From Streptomyces sp. Alt3 (GTDB lineage Bacteria > Actinomycetota > Actinomycetes > Streptomycetales > Streptomycetaceae), in the NCBI RefSeq assembly GCF_030719215.1, contig NZ_CP120983.1, positions 6,262,001-6,326,000 of the forward strand: a stretch of DNA of 64,000 nucleotides, written 5' to 3'. The position numbers and the translations under genes were made by a program. Below are positions 43,636 through 52,073 of this stretch, one piece after another. Under the pieces are notes generated by a model. That model saw only the letters and a list, made by a program, of their open reading frames with translations. It did no database searches and was not told where the DNA came from. Within the stretch, counting starts at the first letter, position 1, and each line of letters begins with the position of its first letter.

Positions 43636-45147
43636 ATGACGAGCAGCACCGAGACCACCGCCACCACTCCGCAGGTTGCGGTCAACGACATCGGCGACGC
43701 GGACGCGTTCCTCGCGGCGATCGACGAGACGATCAAGTACTTCAACGACGGCGACATCGTTGACGGTGTCATCGTCAAGGTTGACCGCGACGAGGTCCTC
43801 CTCGACATCGGTTACAAGACCGAAGGTGTCATCCCGAGCCGCGAGCTCTCGATCAAGCACGACGTCGACCCGAACGAGGTCGTCAAGGTCGGCGACGAGA
43901 TCGAGGCCCTGGTTCTCCAGAAGGAGGACAAGGAAGGCCGCCTGATCCTCTCGAAGAAGCGCGCTCAGTACGAGCGTGCCTGGGGCACCATCGAGAAGAT
44001 CAAGGAAGAAGACGGCATCGTCACCGGTACCGTCATCGAGGTCGTCAAGGGTGGTCTCATCCTCGACATCGGCCTCCGTGGCTTCCTCCCGGCGTCGCTC
44101 GTCGAGATGCGTCGTGTCCGCGACCTCCAGCCCTACGTGGGCAAGGAGCTCGAGGCCAAGATCATCGAGCTGGACAAGAACCGCAACAACGTGGTCCTGT
44201 CCCGCCGCGCCTGGCTCGAGCAGACCCAGTCCGAGGTCCGCCAGACGTTCCTCACGACCCTGCAGAAGGGTCAGGTCCGTTCCGGCGTCGTCTCCTCGAT
44301 CGTCAACTTCGGTGCCTTCGTGGACCTGGGTGGCGTCGACGGTCTCGTGCACGTCTCCGAGCTGTCCTGGAAGCACATCGACCACCCCTCCGAGGTCGTC
44401 GAGGTCGGTCAGGAAGTCACCGTCGAGGTCCTCGACGTCGACATGGACCGCGAGCGCGTCTCGCTGTCGCTCAAGGCGACGCAGGAAGACCCGTGGCAGC
44501 AGTTCGCCCGTACGCACCAGATCGGGCAGGTCGTTCCCGGTAAGGTCACCAAGCTCGTTCCCTTCGGCGCGTTCGTCCGCGTCGACGAGGGCATCGAGGG
44601 TCTGGTCCACATCTCCGAGCTGGCCGAGCGCCACGTGGAGATCCCGGAGCAGGTCGTCCAGGTCAACGACGAGATCTTCGTCAAGGTCATCGACATCGAC
44701 CTCGAGCGCCGTCGCATCAGCCTCTCGCTGAAGCAGGCCAACGAGGCCTTCGGTGGCGACCCGGCTTCGGTCGAGTTCGACCCGACCCTGTACGGCATGG
44801 CCGCGTCCTACGACGACCAGGGCAACTACATCTACCCCGAGGGCTTCGACCCCGAGACCAACGACTGGCTCGAGGGCTTCGAGGCGCAGCGCGAGGTCTG
44901 GGAGACCCAGTACGCCGAGGCGCAGCAGCGCTTCGAGCAGCACCAGGCCCAGGTCATCAAGTCCCGCGAGGCCGACGAGGCTGCCGCTGCCGAGGGTGCT
45001 GCCGCCCCGGCCGGCGCTGCCCCGGCTGCCTCCGGCGGCAGCGGTGGCGGCTCGTACTCCTCGGAGTCCGCGGACAACTCCGGCGCCCTGGCGTCGGACG
45101 AGGCCCTGGCTGCCCTGCGCGAGAAGCTGGCCGGCGGCCAGAGCTGA
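43636..45147 (+). CDS. rpsA: 30S ribosomal protein S1
   Basis: 503 residues with four S1 RNA-binding domains (about 35-105, 122-190, 205-275, 292-362), the actinobacterial form rather than the six-domain enterobacterial one. The third and fourth domains have the clearest motifs (SGVVSSIVNFGAFVDLGGVDGLVHVSELS, GKVTKLVPFGAFVRVDEGIEGLVHISELA). An acidic and Gly/Ser/Ala-rich tail follows. It brings mRNA to the 30S subunit. Codon use is optimal, as expected for a very highly expressed gene. A strong terminator follows. Confidence 0.98.
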   Translation: MTSSTETTATTPQVAVNDIGDADAFLAAIDETIKYFNDGDIVDGVIVKVDRDEVLLDIGYKTEGVIPSRELSIKHDVDPNEVVKVGDEIEALVLQKEDKEGRLILSKKRAQYERAWGTIEKIKEEDGIVTGTVIEVVKGGLILDIGLRGFLPASLVEMRRVRDLQPYVGKELEAKIIELDKNRNNVVLSRRAWLEQTQSEVRQTFLTTLQKGQVRSGVVSSIVNFGAFVDLGGVDGLVHVSELSWKHIDHPSEVVEVGQEVTVEVLDVDMDRERVSLSLKATQEDPWQQFARTHQIGQVVPGKVTKLVPFGAFVRVDEGIEGLVHISELAERHVEIPEQVVQVNDEIFVKVIDIDLERRRISLSLKQANEAFGGDPASVEFDPTLYGMAASYDDQGNYIYPEGFDPETNDWLEGFEAQREVWETQYAEAQQRFEQHQAQVIKSREADEAAAAEGAAAPAGAAPAASGGSGGGSYSSESADNSGALASDEALAALREKLAGGQS

Positions 45148-45192
45148 CGCTCTGACCCCAGCCGCTCATCGGCTGCAGTAGCTGTAGAGCTG

Positions 45193-45232
45193 TGAGTGAG
45201 GCCCGTCCCCTTCGGGGGGCGGGCCTCACTCA
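45193..45232 (+). terminator. Terminator of rpsA
   Basis: 13-bp stem, TGAGTGAGGCCCG with CGGGCCTCACTCA, plus an inner CCCC-TTCG-GGGG hairpin with a TTCG tetraloop. Confidence 0.93.
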
Positions 45233-45249
45233 TGCCCGGCGGCTGCCGC

Positions 45250-45729
45250 ACAGCTGCCAGGGCGGGGTGCTCGGCTCCCTGGCCAAGGCCGGGTACAACC
45301 TCGGCCGGCAAGATCGGGCCGGAGTGCCGCGGTCGCTCGGGGGAGAGCCACTGCCGGATCTTCGGCGGCATCACGGAGACCGACATGGACCTCGTCCGGA
45401 TCCGGTACCCGTAGTGCGGCCTCCTCGGCCACCTCGGCGAGCGCGGAACGGTCATCGGGTGCGGCAACACCGGTTCCCACGCCGACGCGTACGCGGTTCT
45501 GACGGCGCGTGAGGGGCACCCGCTGTCCGGCGGACCCGACGCGCCCGCCTCCGCGCCGCTCAACAGGCCCGCAGGCCATGTGTACTTCGCCGGCGACCGC
45601 CTCGGCACGGAAGGCGGTGACGGCCTTGCACAGCCGTGTCCTGACCTGATCGTGAGGGAATGCGGGTCGGCGGGGAATGCCCTGGCCGGGCAGGGCGTTG
45701 TCGCCCAGGAACACGAGGAGGAGCGGTAA
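45250..45729 (+). pseudogene. Remnant of a flavin monoamine oxidase gene
   Basis: One plus-strand frame between the rpsA terminator and the PAC2 gene still encodes recognisable flavin amine oxidase segments: SAGKIGPECRGRSGES then RIFGGITETD and VRIRYP (about 45301-45411), GLLGHLGERGTVIGCGNTGSHADAYAVLT (from about 45418), and GHVYFAGDRLG with its FAGD flavin contact (near 45577). A TAG stop (45412-45414) interrupts it where the family normally continues YPS, roughly 40 residues are missing between the last two segments, and the N-terminal FAD domain is absent. The similarity is from memory of the family, not a search. Confidence 0.6.
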
Positions 45730-45731
45730 CC

Positions 45732-46670
45732 GTGCCTGATCCGCAGAGTTTGTACGAATGGGAGCCGAAGGGCCTGGCCGTGGTCGACATGGCGCTCGCC
45801 CAGGAGTCGGCCGGCCTGGTCATGCTCTATCACTTCGACGGGTACATCGACGCGGGCGAGACCGGCGAGCAGATCGTCGACGGCCTGCTCGAGACGCTGC
45901 CGCACCAGACCGTGGTCCGCTTCGACCACGACCGGCTCGTCGACTACCGGGCGCGGCGCCCGCTGCTGACCTTCAAGCGCGACCGGTACACGTCGTTCGA
46001 GTCGCCCGCCCTCGAGGTGAAGGTCGTCCAGGACGCCACCGGGGCCCCCTTCCTGCTCCTCTCCGGACCGGAGCCCGACGTCGAGTGGGAGCGGTTCGCC
46101 GCCGCGGTGGAACAGATCGTGGAGCGCCTCGGCGTCCGCCTCGCGGTCAGCTTCCACGGCATCCCCATGGGCGTGCCGCACACCCGCCCCGTCGGCCTCA
46201 CCCCCCACGGCAACCGCACGGACCTGATGCCCGGGCACCGCAGCCCCTTCGACGAGGCGCAGGTCCCCGGTTCCGCCGAGGCGCTCGTGGAGTACCGGCT
46301 GATGGAAGCCGGGCACGACGTCCTCGGTGTCGCCGCCCACGTGCCCCACTACGTCGCAAGGTCCTCCTACCCGGACGCCGCGCTCACCGCCCTGGAGGCG
46401 GTCACCGCGGCGACCGGACTGGTCCTGCCGAGCGTGGCGCACACCCTGCGCACGGAGGCGCACCGGACCCAGACCGAGATCGACCGGCAGGTCGGCCAGG
46501 GCGACGAGGAACTCGTCTCCCTCGTCGAGGGACTGGAGCACCAGTACGACGCGCTCGCGGGATCCGAGACCCGCGGCAATCTCGTCGCGGAACCGGCAGA
46601 TCTGCCGTCCGCGGACGAGATCGGCCGCGAGTTCGAACGCTTCCTCGCGGAACGCGAAGGCGATTCCTGA
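45732..46670 (+). CDS. PAC2-family protein
   Basis: 312 residues from GTG. It matches the PAC2 (proteasome assembly chaperone 2-like) family widespread in actinobacteria: an N-terminal GLVMLYHFDGYIDAGETGEQIVDGLL stretch, SFHGIPMGVPHTRPVG, and AAHVPHYVARSSYPDAALTALEAV. Its bacterial role is not established; association with the actinobacterial proteasome is a guess. The ribosome site GGAGGAG lies at the end of the amine-oxidase remnant. Confidence 0.87.
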   Translation: MPDPQSLYEWEPKGLAVVDMALAQESAGLVMLYHFDGYIDAGETGEQIVDGLLETLPHQTVVRFDHDRLVDYRARRPLLTFKRDRYTSFESPALEVKVVQDATGAPFLLLSGPEPDVEWERFAAAVEQIVERLGVRLAVSFHGIPMGVPHTRPVGLTPHGNRTDLMPGHRSPFDEAQVPGSAEALVEYRLMEAGHDVLGVAAHVPHYVARSSYPDAALTALEAVTAATGLVLPSVAHTLRTEAHRTQTEIDRQVGQGDEELVSLVEGLEHQYDALAGSETRGNLVAEPADLPSADEIGREFERFLAEREGDS

Positions 46671-46675
46671 GGGGA

Positions 46676-46700
46676 CCTCCGGCCGCGGCGCGGCCGGAGG
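46676..46700 (+). terminator. Hairpin between the PAC2 gene and coaE
   Basis: Perfect 11-bp stem CCTCCGGCCGC with GCGGCCGGAGG and a 3-nt loop, directly after the PAC2 stop and abutting the -10 box of coaE. It overlaps the place where a coaE -35 element would be. Confidence 0.75.
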
Positions 46701-46701
46701 C

Positions 46702-46707
46702 TAGGCT
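46702..46707 (+). promoter_or_regulatory. Leaderless promoter -10 box of coaE
   Basis: TAGGCT ends 6 nt before the coaE ATG with no ribosome site, the same box and spacing as at pyk. Confidence 0.6.
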
Positions 46708-46713
46708 CGGCGC

Positions 46714-47316
46714 ATGCTGAAAGTGGGCCTGACCGGCGGGATCGGCGCCGGCAAGAGCGAAGTGTCACGGCTGCTCGCACGCTACGGAGCCGTACTGATC
46801 GACTCCGACCGGATCGCCCGCGAGGTCGTCGAGCCCGGCACCCCTGGGCTCACGGCTGTCGTCGAGGCCTTCGGCCCTGAGATCCTCACCGCGGACGGCT
46901 CCCTGAACCGGTCGGCGCTCGGTTCGATCGTGTTCTCGGACCCCGCGCGCCTGGCCACGCTCAACGGAATCGTCCACCCGCTCGTCAGGGCGCGTTCCGC
47001 GGAGCTGGAGCGGGCCGCCGGGGCCGGAGCGGTCGTCGTCCACGACGTTCCCCTGCTCACGGAGAACGACCTCGCGCCGCTCTACGACCTGGTCGTGGTC
47101 GTCGACGCGAAGCCCGGGACCCAGCTGGACCGGCTCGTGCGGCTGCGCGGCATGACGGAGTCCGACGCCCGCGCCCGGATGACGGCGCAGGCGACGCGCG
47201 AGCAGCGGCTGGCAATCGCCGATCTCGTCATCGACAACGACGGTCCGCTGGAGGATCTGGAGCCCCAGGTCCGCACGGTCTGGTCGGAACTGACCGCACG
47301 GGCCGCCGCCGGCTGA
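46714..47316 (+). CDS. coaE: Dephospho-CoA kinase
   Basis: 200 residues. The P-loop GGIGAGKSE (8-16), DSDRIAREVVEPGTPGL and the lid region RMTAQATREQR identify CoaE, which phosphorylates the ribose 3'-OH of dephospho-CoA in the last step of CoA synthesis. The length is normal. The message is probably leaderless, and a perfect 17-bp terminator follows. Confidence 0.96.
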   Translation: MLKVGLTGGIGAGKSEVSRLLARYGAVLIDSDRIAREVVEPGTPGLTAVVEAFGPEILTADGSLNRSALGSIVFSDPARLATLNGIVHPLVRARSAELERAAGAGAVVVHDVPLLTENDLAPLYDLVVVVDAKPGTQLDRLVRLRGMTESDARARMTAQATREQRLAIADLVIDNDGPLEDLEPQVRTVWSELTARAAAG

Positions 47317-47339
47317 TCCGGTGGCCTGACGGAACGCCC

Positions 47340-47379
47340 GGCCGGCCGGGGCGTGCCCCCGCGCACGCCCCGGCCGGCC
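47340..47379 (+). terminator. Terminator of coaE
   Basis: Perfect 17-bp stem (47340-47356 with 47363-47379), 6-nt loop, 23 bp after the stop. Confidence 0.93.
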
Positions 47380-47449
47380 CGCTGCCGGGCCGGAATACGC
47401 ACCTGTGGCCGGATGTTGAAGAGCGGAGAACGAGGGGAAGGATAGGGCC

Positions 47450-47833
47450 GTGCCCGAGAAGAACCCGGAAACGCATGTCATCGACTTCCGTGCGGCGGAG
47501 CAGCTGCTCGCCGCACGGGACCCCCGCGGTGCGGTCAAGCTGCTCGACTCGGTGATCGGTGCCCACCCGGAGAACACGGCCGCGCGGCTGCTGCGTGCGC
47601 GTGCCTTCTTCGCCGCCGCCCAACTGCGTCCGGCCGAGCTGGAGTTCGAGCTGGTCCTGGAGCGCGAGCCGGACAACGCCTTCGCCCACTTCGCGCTCGC
47701 CCGTACCTTCCAGCGGGCCGGCCGCCCCGAGCAGGCCACCCGTCACTTCCGGCTGGCCGCCGCGCTCGACCCGAAGCCGGAGTACCTTCAGGCCGCTCGC
47801 TTCGAGGACCGCGACGGCGAGAGCCGCGACTGA
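47450..47833 (+). CDS. Small TPR-repeat protein
   Basis: 127 residues from GTG. Two to three tetratricopeptide units (AAEQLLAARDPRGAVKLLDSVIGAHPEN, then NAFAHFALARTFQRAGRPEQATRHFRLAAALDPK) make up nearly the whole protein. It probably acts as a cytoplasmic scaffold. Such a gene next to coaE is common in streptomycetes; the function is unknown. AAGGA lies upstream of the start. Confidence 0.85.
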   Translation: MPEKNPETHVIDFRAAEQLLAARDPRGAVKLLDSVIGAHPENTAARLLRARAFFAAAQLRPAELEFELVLEREPDNAFAHFALARTFQRAGRPEQATRHFRLAAALDPKPEYLQAARFEDRDGESRD

Positions 47834-47932
47834 GACGGCCGCGACGGCGGGGACCGCGCTGGACGGTACCGCGACGGCGTGGGCCGCGGCGGCCAGGTCC
47901 GAGACTGCGGGTGCCCGCCCGGGCCCGTCGAC

Positions 47933-48217
47933 TCAGCGGCGGTAGCGGCCCCGCCCACCCCGGTCCGGTTCGTACGGGGGGACGTCGCGGCCCGGCTGGT
48001 ATTGCGGCCCCTGCCGCAGATGCCGGACGACGACCCAGAGGTCCGTGACCGTGACCACCAGCAGCACCCCGCAGGCCGTCGCCCAGCCGACGCGTCCGGT
48101 CGCCACGAAGGCCACCAGCCCCAGCGCGGCCCAGATCATGCCCCATAGACTCAGCCAGAGTCGCATCCGCAGGGGGCTGCGTGCGGTGGACGGTTCACTT
48201 CCGGTTCGCATCACCAT
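47933..48217 (-). CDS. Small two-helix membrane protein (DUF6343-like)
   Basis: 94 residues. A short polar start (MVMRTGSEPSTARSPLRMRLWL) precedes two membrane helices (SLWGMIWAALGLVAFVATG and ATACGVLLVVTVTDLWVVV) and an Arg/Pro/Gly-rich cytoplasmic tail. It resembles a small streptomycete-specific family; assignment to DUF6343 is tentative. The ATG at 48217 has GGAG 8 nt upstream. Confidence 0.75.
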   Translation of the reverse strand: MVMRTGSEPSTARSPLRMRLWLSLWGMIWAALGLVAFVATGRVGWATACGVLLVVTVTDLWVVVRHLRQGPQYQPGRDVPPYEPDRGGRGRYRR

Positions 48218-48287
48218 CGCCTCGTCTCCAGCATGCCCCCGCGGTGCGGCGTACGGAAACAGACGGGCGTACGACGGGGAGCGGGCT

Positions 48288-49436
48288 GTGGCGACGACGG
48301 GGCACGGACACACGGCACGAGGGGCAGCGGCCTGGGGTGACGCCGTCGCCCGCCGGTCCAGGGTGCGGGGCACGCTGCTGGGCGGTGCGGTCGGGGACCA
48401 GTTGGGCAACCCGGTCGAGTTCCTCTCCCTGGACGGCATCCGCAGAGGCCACGGCGAGCGGGGCATACGCGGCCCCGTCCCGGACGCCGACGGCGTCGTC
48501 GGCCGGATCACCGACGACACCCAGATGACGCTGTTCACGGTCGAGGGACTGATCAGGGCCCACTCCCGGGCAGCGGCGACCGGCATCGCGGGAGCGGAGG
48601 CCGAACTCGTCCGCAACGCCTACCTGCGCTGGCTCGACACCCAGAACTACCCCGCCCCGCCCGGTCGCGGCGGGGACGAGCCCGTACGGACCGGCCGGCT
48701 CAGGCAGCAGCCCTGGCTGTACGCGCGCCGCGCGCCCGGCAACGCCTGCCTCACGGGCCTTGCCGCCGGCCATGTCCCGGATACGGGCGCACCGCTCGAT
48801 CTGCCGGGCCCCGTCAACCCGCAGTCCAAGGGCTGCGGCACGGTGATGAGGTCGGCCCCCTTCGGCCTGCTGGGCGCGGACGCCGAGACCGCCTTCGGGC
48901 TGGCCGCCCGGTGCGCGCTGATCACCCACGGCCACCCGACAGGCGCCTACGCGGCGGGCGCGCTCGCCGCGATCGTCACACACCTGCTGGAGGGCGACTC
49001 ACCCGAGGGCGCCGTGCTGCGCGCCATGGACCTGCTGGGCCGCCACCCGGGCCACGACGAGACGACGGCCGCCCTGCGCGCCGCGGTCGACCTCGCGGCC
49101 CTGGGCCGGCCCACCGCCGAGCGTGTCGAGTCCCTGGGTGCGGGCTGGGTCGCCGAGGAGGCCCTCGCCGTCGCCGTGTACTGCGCCCTCGTGCTCCCCG
49201 CGGCGGACGACGTCGCCGAGGCGCTGCTGCTCGCCGTCAACCACTCGGGCGACAGCGACTCAACGGGCGCGGTCTGCGGCAACCTGCTCGGCGCGCACCA
49301 CGGTGACGTACGGCTGCCGGCCGCCTGGCTGGCCGTCACCGAGGGGCGGTCCGTGATCGCCGAGATCGCCGACGACCTGTGCATGGAGCTGGAGCAGCCG
49401 GTGTCATGGCCCGACGGCCGCTACCCGCAGTGCTGA
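48288..49436 (+). CDS. ADP-ribosylglycohydrolase family protein
   Basis: 382 residues from GTG. The binuclear metal-site motifs of the DraG/ARH family are present: GAVGDQLGNP near 31-40, TDDTQMTLF near 72-80, and NHSGDSDSTGAVCGNLLGA near the C-terminus. It should remove ADP-ribose from proteins, nucleic acids or small molecules. No ADP-ribosyltransferase is visible nearby. I chose the GTG at 48288, with GGGGAG 8 nt upstream, over the much longer open frame, which overlaps the divergent gene. Confidence 0.92.
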   Translation: MATTGHGHTARGAAAWGDAVARRSRVRGTLLGGAVGDQLGNPVEFLSLDGIRRGHGERGIRGPVPDADGVVGRITDDTQMTLFTVEGLIRAHSRAAATGIAGAEAELVRNAYLRWLDTQNYPAPPGRGGDEPVRTGRLRQQPWLYARRAPGNACLTGLAAGHVPDTGAPLDLPGPVNPQSKGCGTVMRSAPFGLLGADAETAFGLAARCALITHGHPTGAYAAGALAAIVTHLLEGDSPEGAVLRAMDLLGRHPGHDETTAALRAAVDLAALGRPTAERVESLGAGWVAEEALAVAVYCALVLPAADDVAEALLLAVNHSGDSDSTGAVCGNLLGAHHGDVRLPAAWLAVTEGRSVIAEIADDLCMELEQPVSWPDGRYPQC

Positions 49437-49472
49437 GGGGAACGCGCTGCGGCATCCGTACGTTCTGCACGC

Positions 49473-50164
49473 ATGAGCGGACAACTGGTACGTGAGGGAT
49501 ACACGGGGACGGGTCCGGGCTCGATCACACCGGACGGATGCGCGGTCGAGCTGTACGCGCGCCTGTCCGTCGGCACCGAGCCGGAGGTGATCGGCGCGGC
49601 GCTGCGGCCAGGTGCGAGCATTCTCGAACTGGGCTGCGGCGCAGGCCGGGTGACGCACCCTCTGGTCGCCCAGGGCTTCGAGGTGACCGCGGTGGACGAG
49701 TCGCCGGGGATGCTGGAACGGGTGCGCGGGGCGCGTACGGTCCTGAGCCCCATCGAGAGCCTGGACCTCGGCGCCGAGCGGTTCGACGCGGTCGTGCTCG
49801 GATCGTTCCTGGTGCACTCGGGCGATAGGGGCTCCTCGAGACCTGCCGCACATACGTGAAGGACGACGGCGTCGTCCTCATCCAGCGGGAGGCCGCCGAC
49901 TACCACTCCGCCGTGCCCCGGGAGCGGGAGGACCCGGCCGCGGGCTGCGTCATCCGGATCCTCTCGGCGCGCCCGGTCGGCGACGGGGTGGACGAGGTGC
50001 GCGTGGAGTACGTCTTCGAGGACGCCCGTTGGACCCAGACCTTCCGGTCGCGTGAGCTGTCCGTGGAGCGGTTCGAGGCGTATCTGGGGGAGGCGGGGCT
50101 CACTGTCGACCGCTGGCTGACCCCGGACGGAGTCTGGGTGCTGGCCCGCCCCCGAACGGCGTGA
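49473..50164 (+). pseudogene. SAM-dependent methyltransferase broken by a one-base frameshift
   Basis: Two frames form one class I methyltransferase of about 230 residues. The first (49473-49859) has motif I ILELGCGAGRVTHPL and runs to FDAVVLGSFLVHSGDRG; the second (in frame before 49856, to 50164) continues LLETCRTYVKDDGVVLIQREAADYH and ends normally. The break is at the G-run 49828-49831: one extra G would restore a continuous reading frame. Either a real inactivating deletion or a sequencing error. Confidence 0.85.
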
Positions 50165-50238
50165 CCGGTCTCGGGCGGCGGTGACCCGCTCCTGACAGCC
50201 GTGGCCGGCCTCCCGCAGTACGCACCTCACCGAGCCGG

Positions 50239-50595
50239 TCAGTGAATGAACGTGTAGCTGCGCCAGGGCCGGGCGCTCGCCGCGTTGGTGTCGGAGAACG
50301 TGGTGGCCACGTAGGCGGTGCCCTGGCCGCTGCAGTCGCGGCTGGTGTACAGGACCATGTCGATCAGGGTCCGGTTGTCGACCTTGGTCGCACCTTCGGG
50401 ACCCATCGTGTGGCAGCCCTTCACCGAGGGGCTGTTCACGCTGACCACCTCGTCCTTGCCGGTGGTGTAGGAGACCGGTCCGACCGCTGTGCGCCCCAGT
50501 CCGGAACAGCCCGAGACGGCCAGGACGAGCAGGGTCGCACCGGCGGCGATGCCGGCGCGTCGGCGGAGAACGGTGGGGGGCGCGGTGACGGACAT
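50239..50595 (-). CDS. Small secreted lipoprotein
   Basis: 118 residues. Arg-rich start, hydrophobic core (GIAAGATLLVLAV) and lipobox VSGC (C30) predict a surface lipoprotein. The mature part has two further cysteines (GCHTMG and SRDCSG) that could form a disulfide. No family recognised. It is divergent from the SPFH gene. Confidence 0.78.
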   Translation of the reverse strand: MSVTAPPTVLRRRAGIAAGATLLVLAVSGCSGLGRTAVGPVSYTTGKDEVVSVNSPSVKGCHTMGPEGATKVDNRTLIDMVLYTSRDCSGQGTAYVATTFSDTNAASARPWRSYTFIH

Positions 50596-50814
50596 GGGCG
50601 GGTCCTCGTCTGCTCGTCCGGCTCATCGGTACGTCCCGGGGACGTGCTGGCGCTGGCCACCCTGCCCGGCCGGCCGGGCGTCGGCATCCCGTGCGCGGCC
50701 GGCCGGGTCCCCCGGCACCCGTACAGGGGTTCGCAGGTGTACGGATCGGGCATATGGTGTTAATAGGGCATGATGAGTGGGTGTGGGAACGCACCCCGTA
50801 GGCAGGGGGCCGTG

Positions 50815-51927
50815 ATGGTCCAGGCGTTGGTGATCGCATTGGTGGCGGTACTCGCGGGCGGTCTGGTGTACGCCATGGCCGCGGCCCGAGTGGTCAAGCA
50901 GTACGAACGGGGCGTGGTGCTCCGGCTCGGCCGGCTCCACGACGAGGTGCGCTCCCCGGGGTTCACCATGATCGTCCCGGGCGTCGACCGGCTCCGTAAG
51001 GTGAACATGCAGATCGTGACGATGCCCGTGCCCGCCCAGGACGGAATCACGCGCGACAACGTCACGGTCCGGGTGGACGCCGTCATCTACTTCAAGGTGG
51101 TGGACGCCGCGAGCGCGGTGATCCAGGTCGAGGACTACCGTTTCGCGGTCTCCCAGATGGCGCAGACCTCACTGCGGTCGATCATCGGCAAGAGCGATCT
51201 GGACGATCTGCTGTCCGACCGCGAGAAGCTCAACCAGGGCCTGGAGCTGATGATCGACAGCCCCGCAGTGGGCTGGGGCGTGCAGATCGACAGGGTCGAG
51301 ATCAAGGACGTCTCGCTGCCGGAGACGATGAAGCGCTCCATGGCCCGGCAGGCCGAGGCCGACCGTGAGCGGCGTGCGAGGGTCATCAACGCCGACGCGG
51401 AACTGCAGGCGTCGAAGAAGCTCGCCCAGGCCGCACAGCAGATGTCCACGCAGCCCGCGGCGCTGCAACTGCGGCTGCTGCAGACGGTCGTCGCGGTCGC
51501 CGCCGAGAAGAACTCCACACTGGTCCTGCCCTTCCCCGTGGAGCTGCTCCGCTTCCTCGAGCGCGCCCAGCAGGGGCCGCCGCCGTCCGTCGCCGCCGGG
51601 CAGCCGCAGGAAGGGTCCGGAGGGTCGGCCCCGGAGCGGCCCGCGGACCTGCGGGAGCCCGCGGTTCCGCAGGAGCCTGCACAACCGTCCGACGCCGACC
51701 CGGCGTCACCCATGGACCCGGACGTCGTGGACCCCGCCGTCACGGCGCAGACCTTCACCGACCAGCCGCTCCCGGACGCGCCTCTCCCGGACACGGACAC
51801 GGGCCCGGACGGGAAGCTGCCGGGGACCGATCCGGACGGGGTGCCGGAGTTCGACCCGGAGACGGTCCCGGAGTTCGAGCCGGAGCCGTCCGGCCATCGC
51901 CGGAGCAACCCCTTCGCCCACCACTGA
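50815..51927 (+). CDS. SPFH/stomatin-like membrane protein
   Basis: 370 residues. One N-terminal membrane helix (VIALVAVLAGGLVYAMAAA) is followed by the band-7 domain (about 25-190: QYERGVVLRLGRLHDEVRSPGFTMIVPGVD, then VTVRVDAVIYFKVVD), a coiled helix (EADRERRARVINADAE), and a long acidic Pro/Asp tail (about 255-370). Such proteins oligomerise at the membrane and organise microdomains or proteases. No NfeD partner is adjacent. I chose the ATG at 50815, preceded by GGGGG. Confidence 0.9.
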   Translation: MVQALVIALVAVLAGGLVYAMAAARVVKQYERGVVLRLGRLHDEVRSPGFTMIVPGVDRLRKVNMQIVTMPVPAQDGITRDNVTVRVDAVIYFKVVDAASAVIQVEDYRFAVSQMAQTSLRSIIGKSDLDDLLSDREKLNQGLELMIDSPAVGWGVQIDRVEIKDVSLPETMKRSMARQAEADRERRARVINADAELQASKKLAQAAQQMSTQPAALQLRLLQTVVAVAAEKNSTLVLPFPVELLRFLERAQQGPPPSVAAGQPQEGSGGSAPERPADLREPAVPQEPAQPSDADPASPMDPDVVDPAVTAQTFTDQPLPDAPLPDTDTGPDGKLPGTDPDGVPEFDPETVPEFEPEPSGHRRSNPFAHH

Positions 51928-52073
51928 CGCAGCCGTCCGCGCGCGCCACCGACGCCGCTCTCCGCCCGCTCCGACCTGGAAACACGGCCGGGGCGGGCGT
52001 TGTCACACCCCGCGCCTAGACTCGCCAGGACAGGAGTGGCGACAACGGACCGAGGTGGGGAGGGGTGGTGGAC

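Noticed and set aside
45226..45714. 162-codon minus-strand frame between rpsA and the PAC2 gene
   Set aside because: No recognisable motifs and overlaps the rpsA terminator; the plus-strand amine-oxidase remnant explains the interval better.
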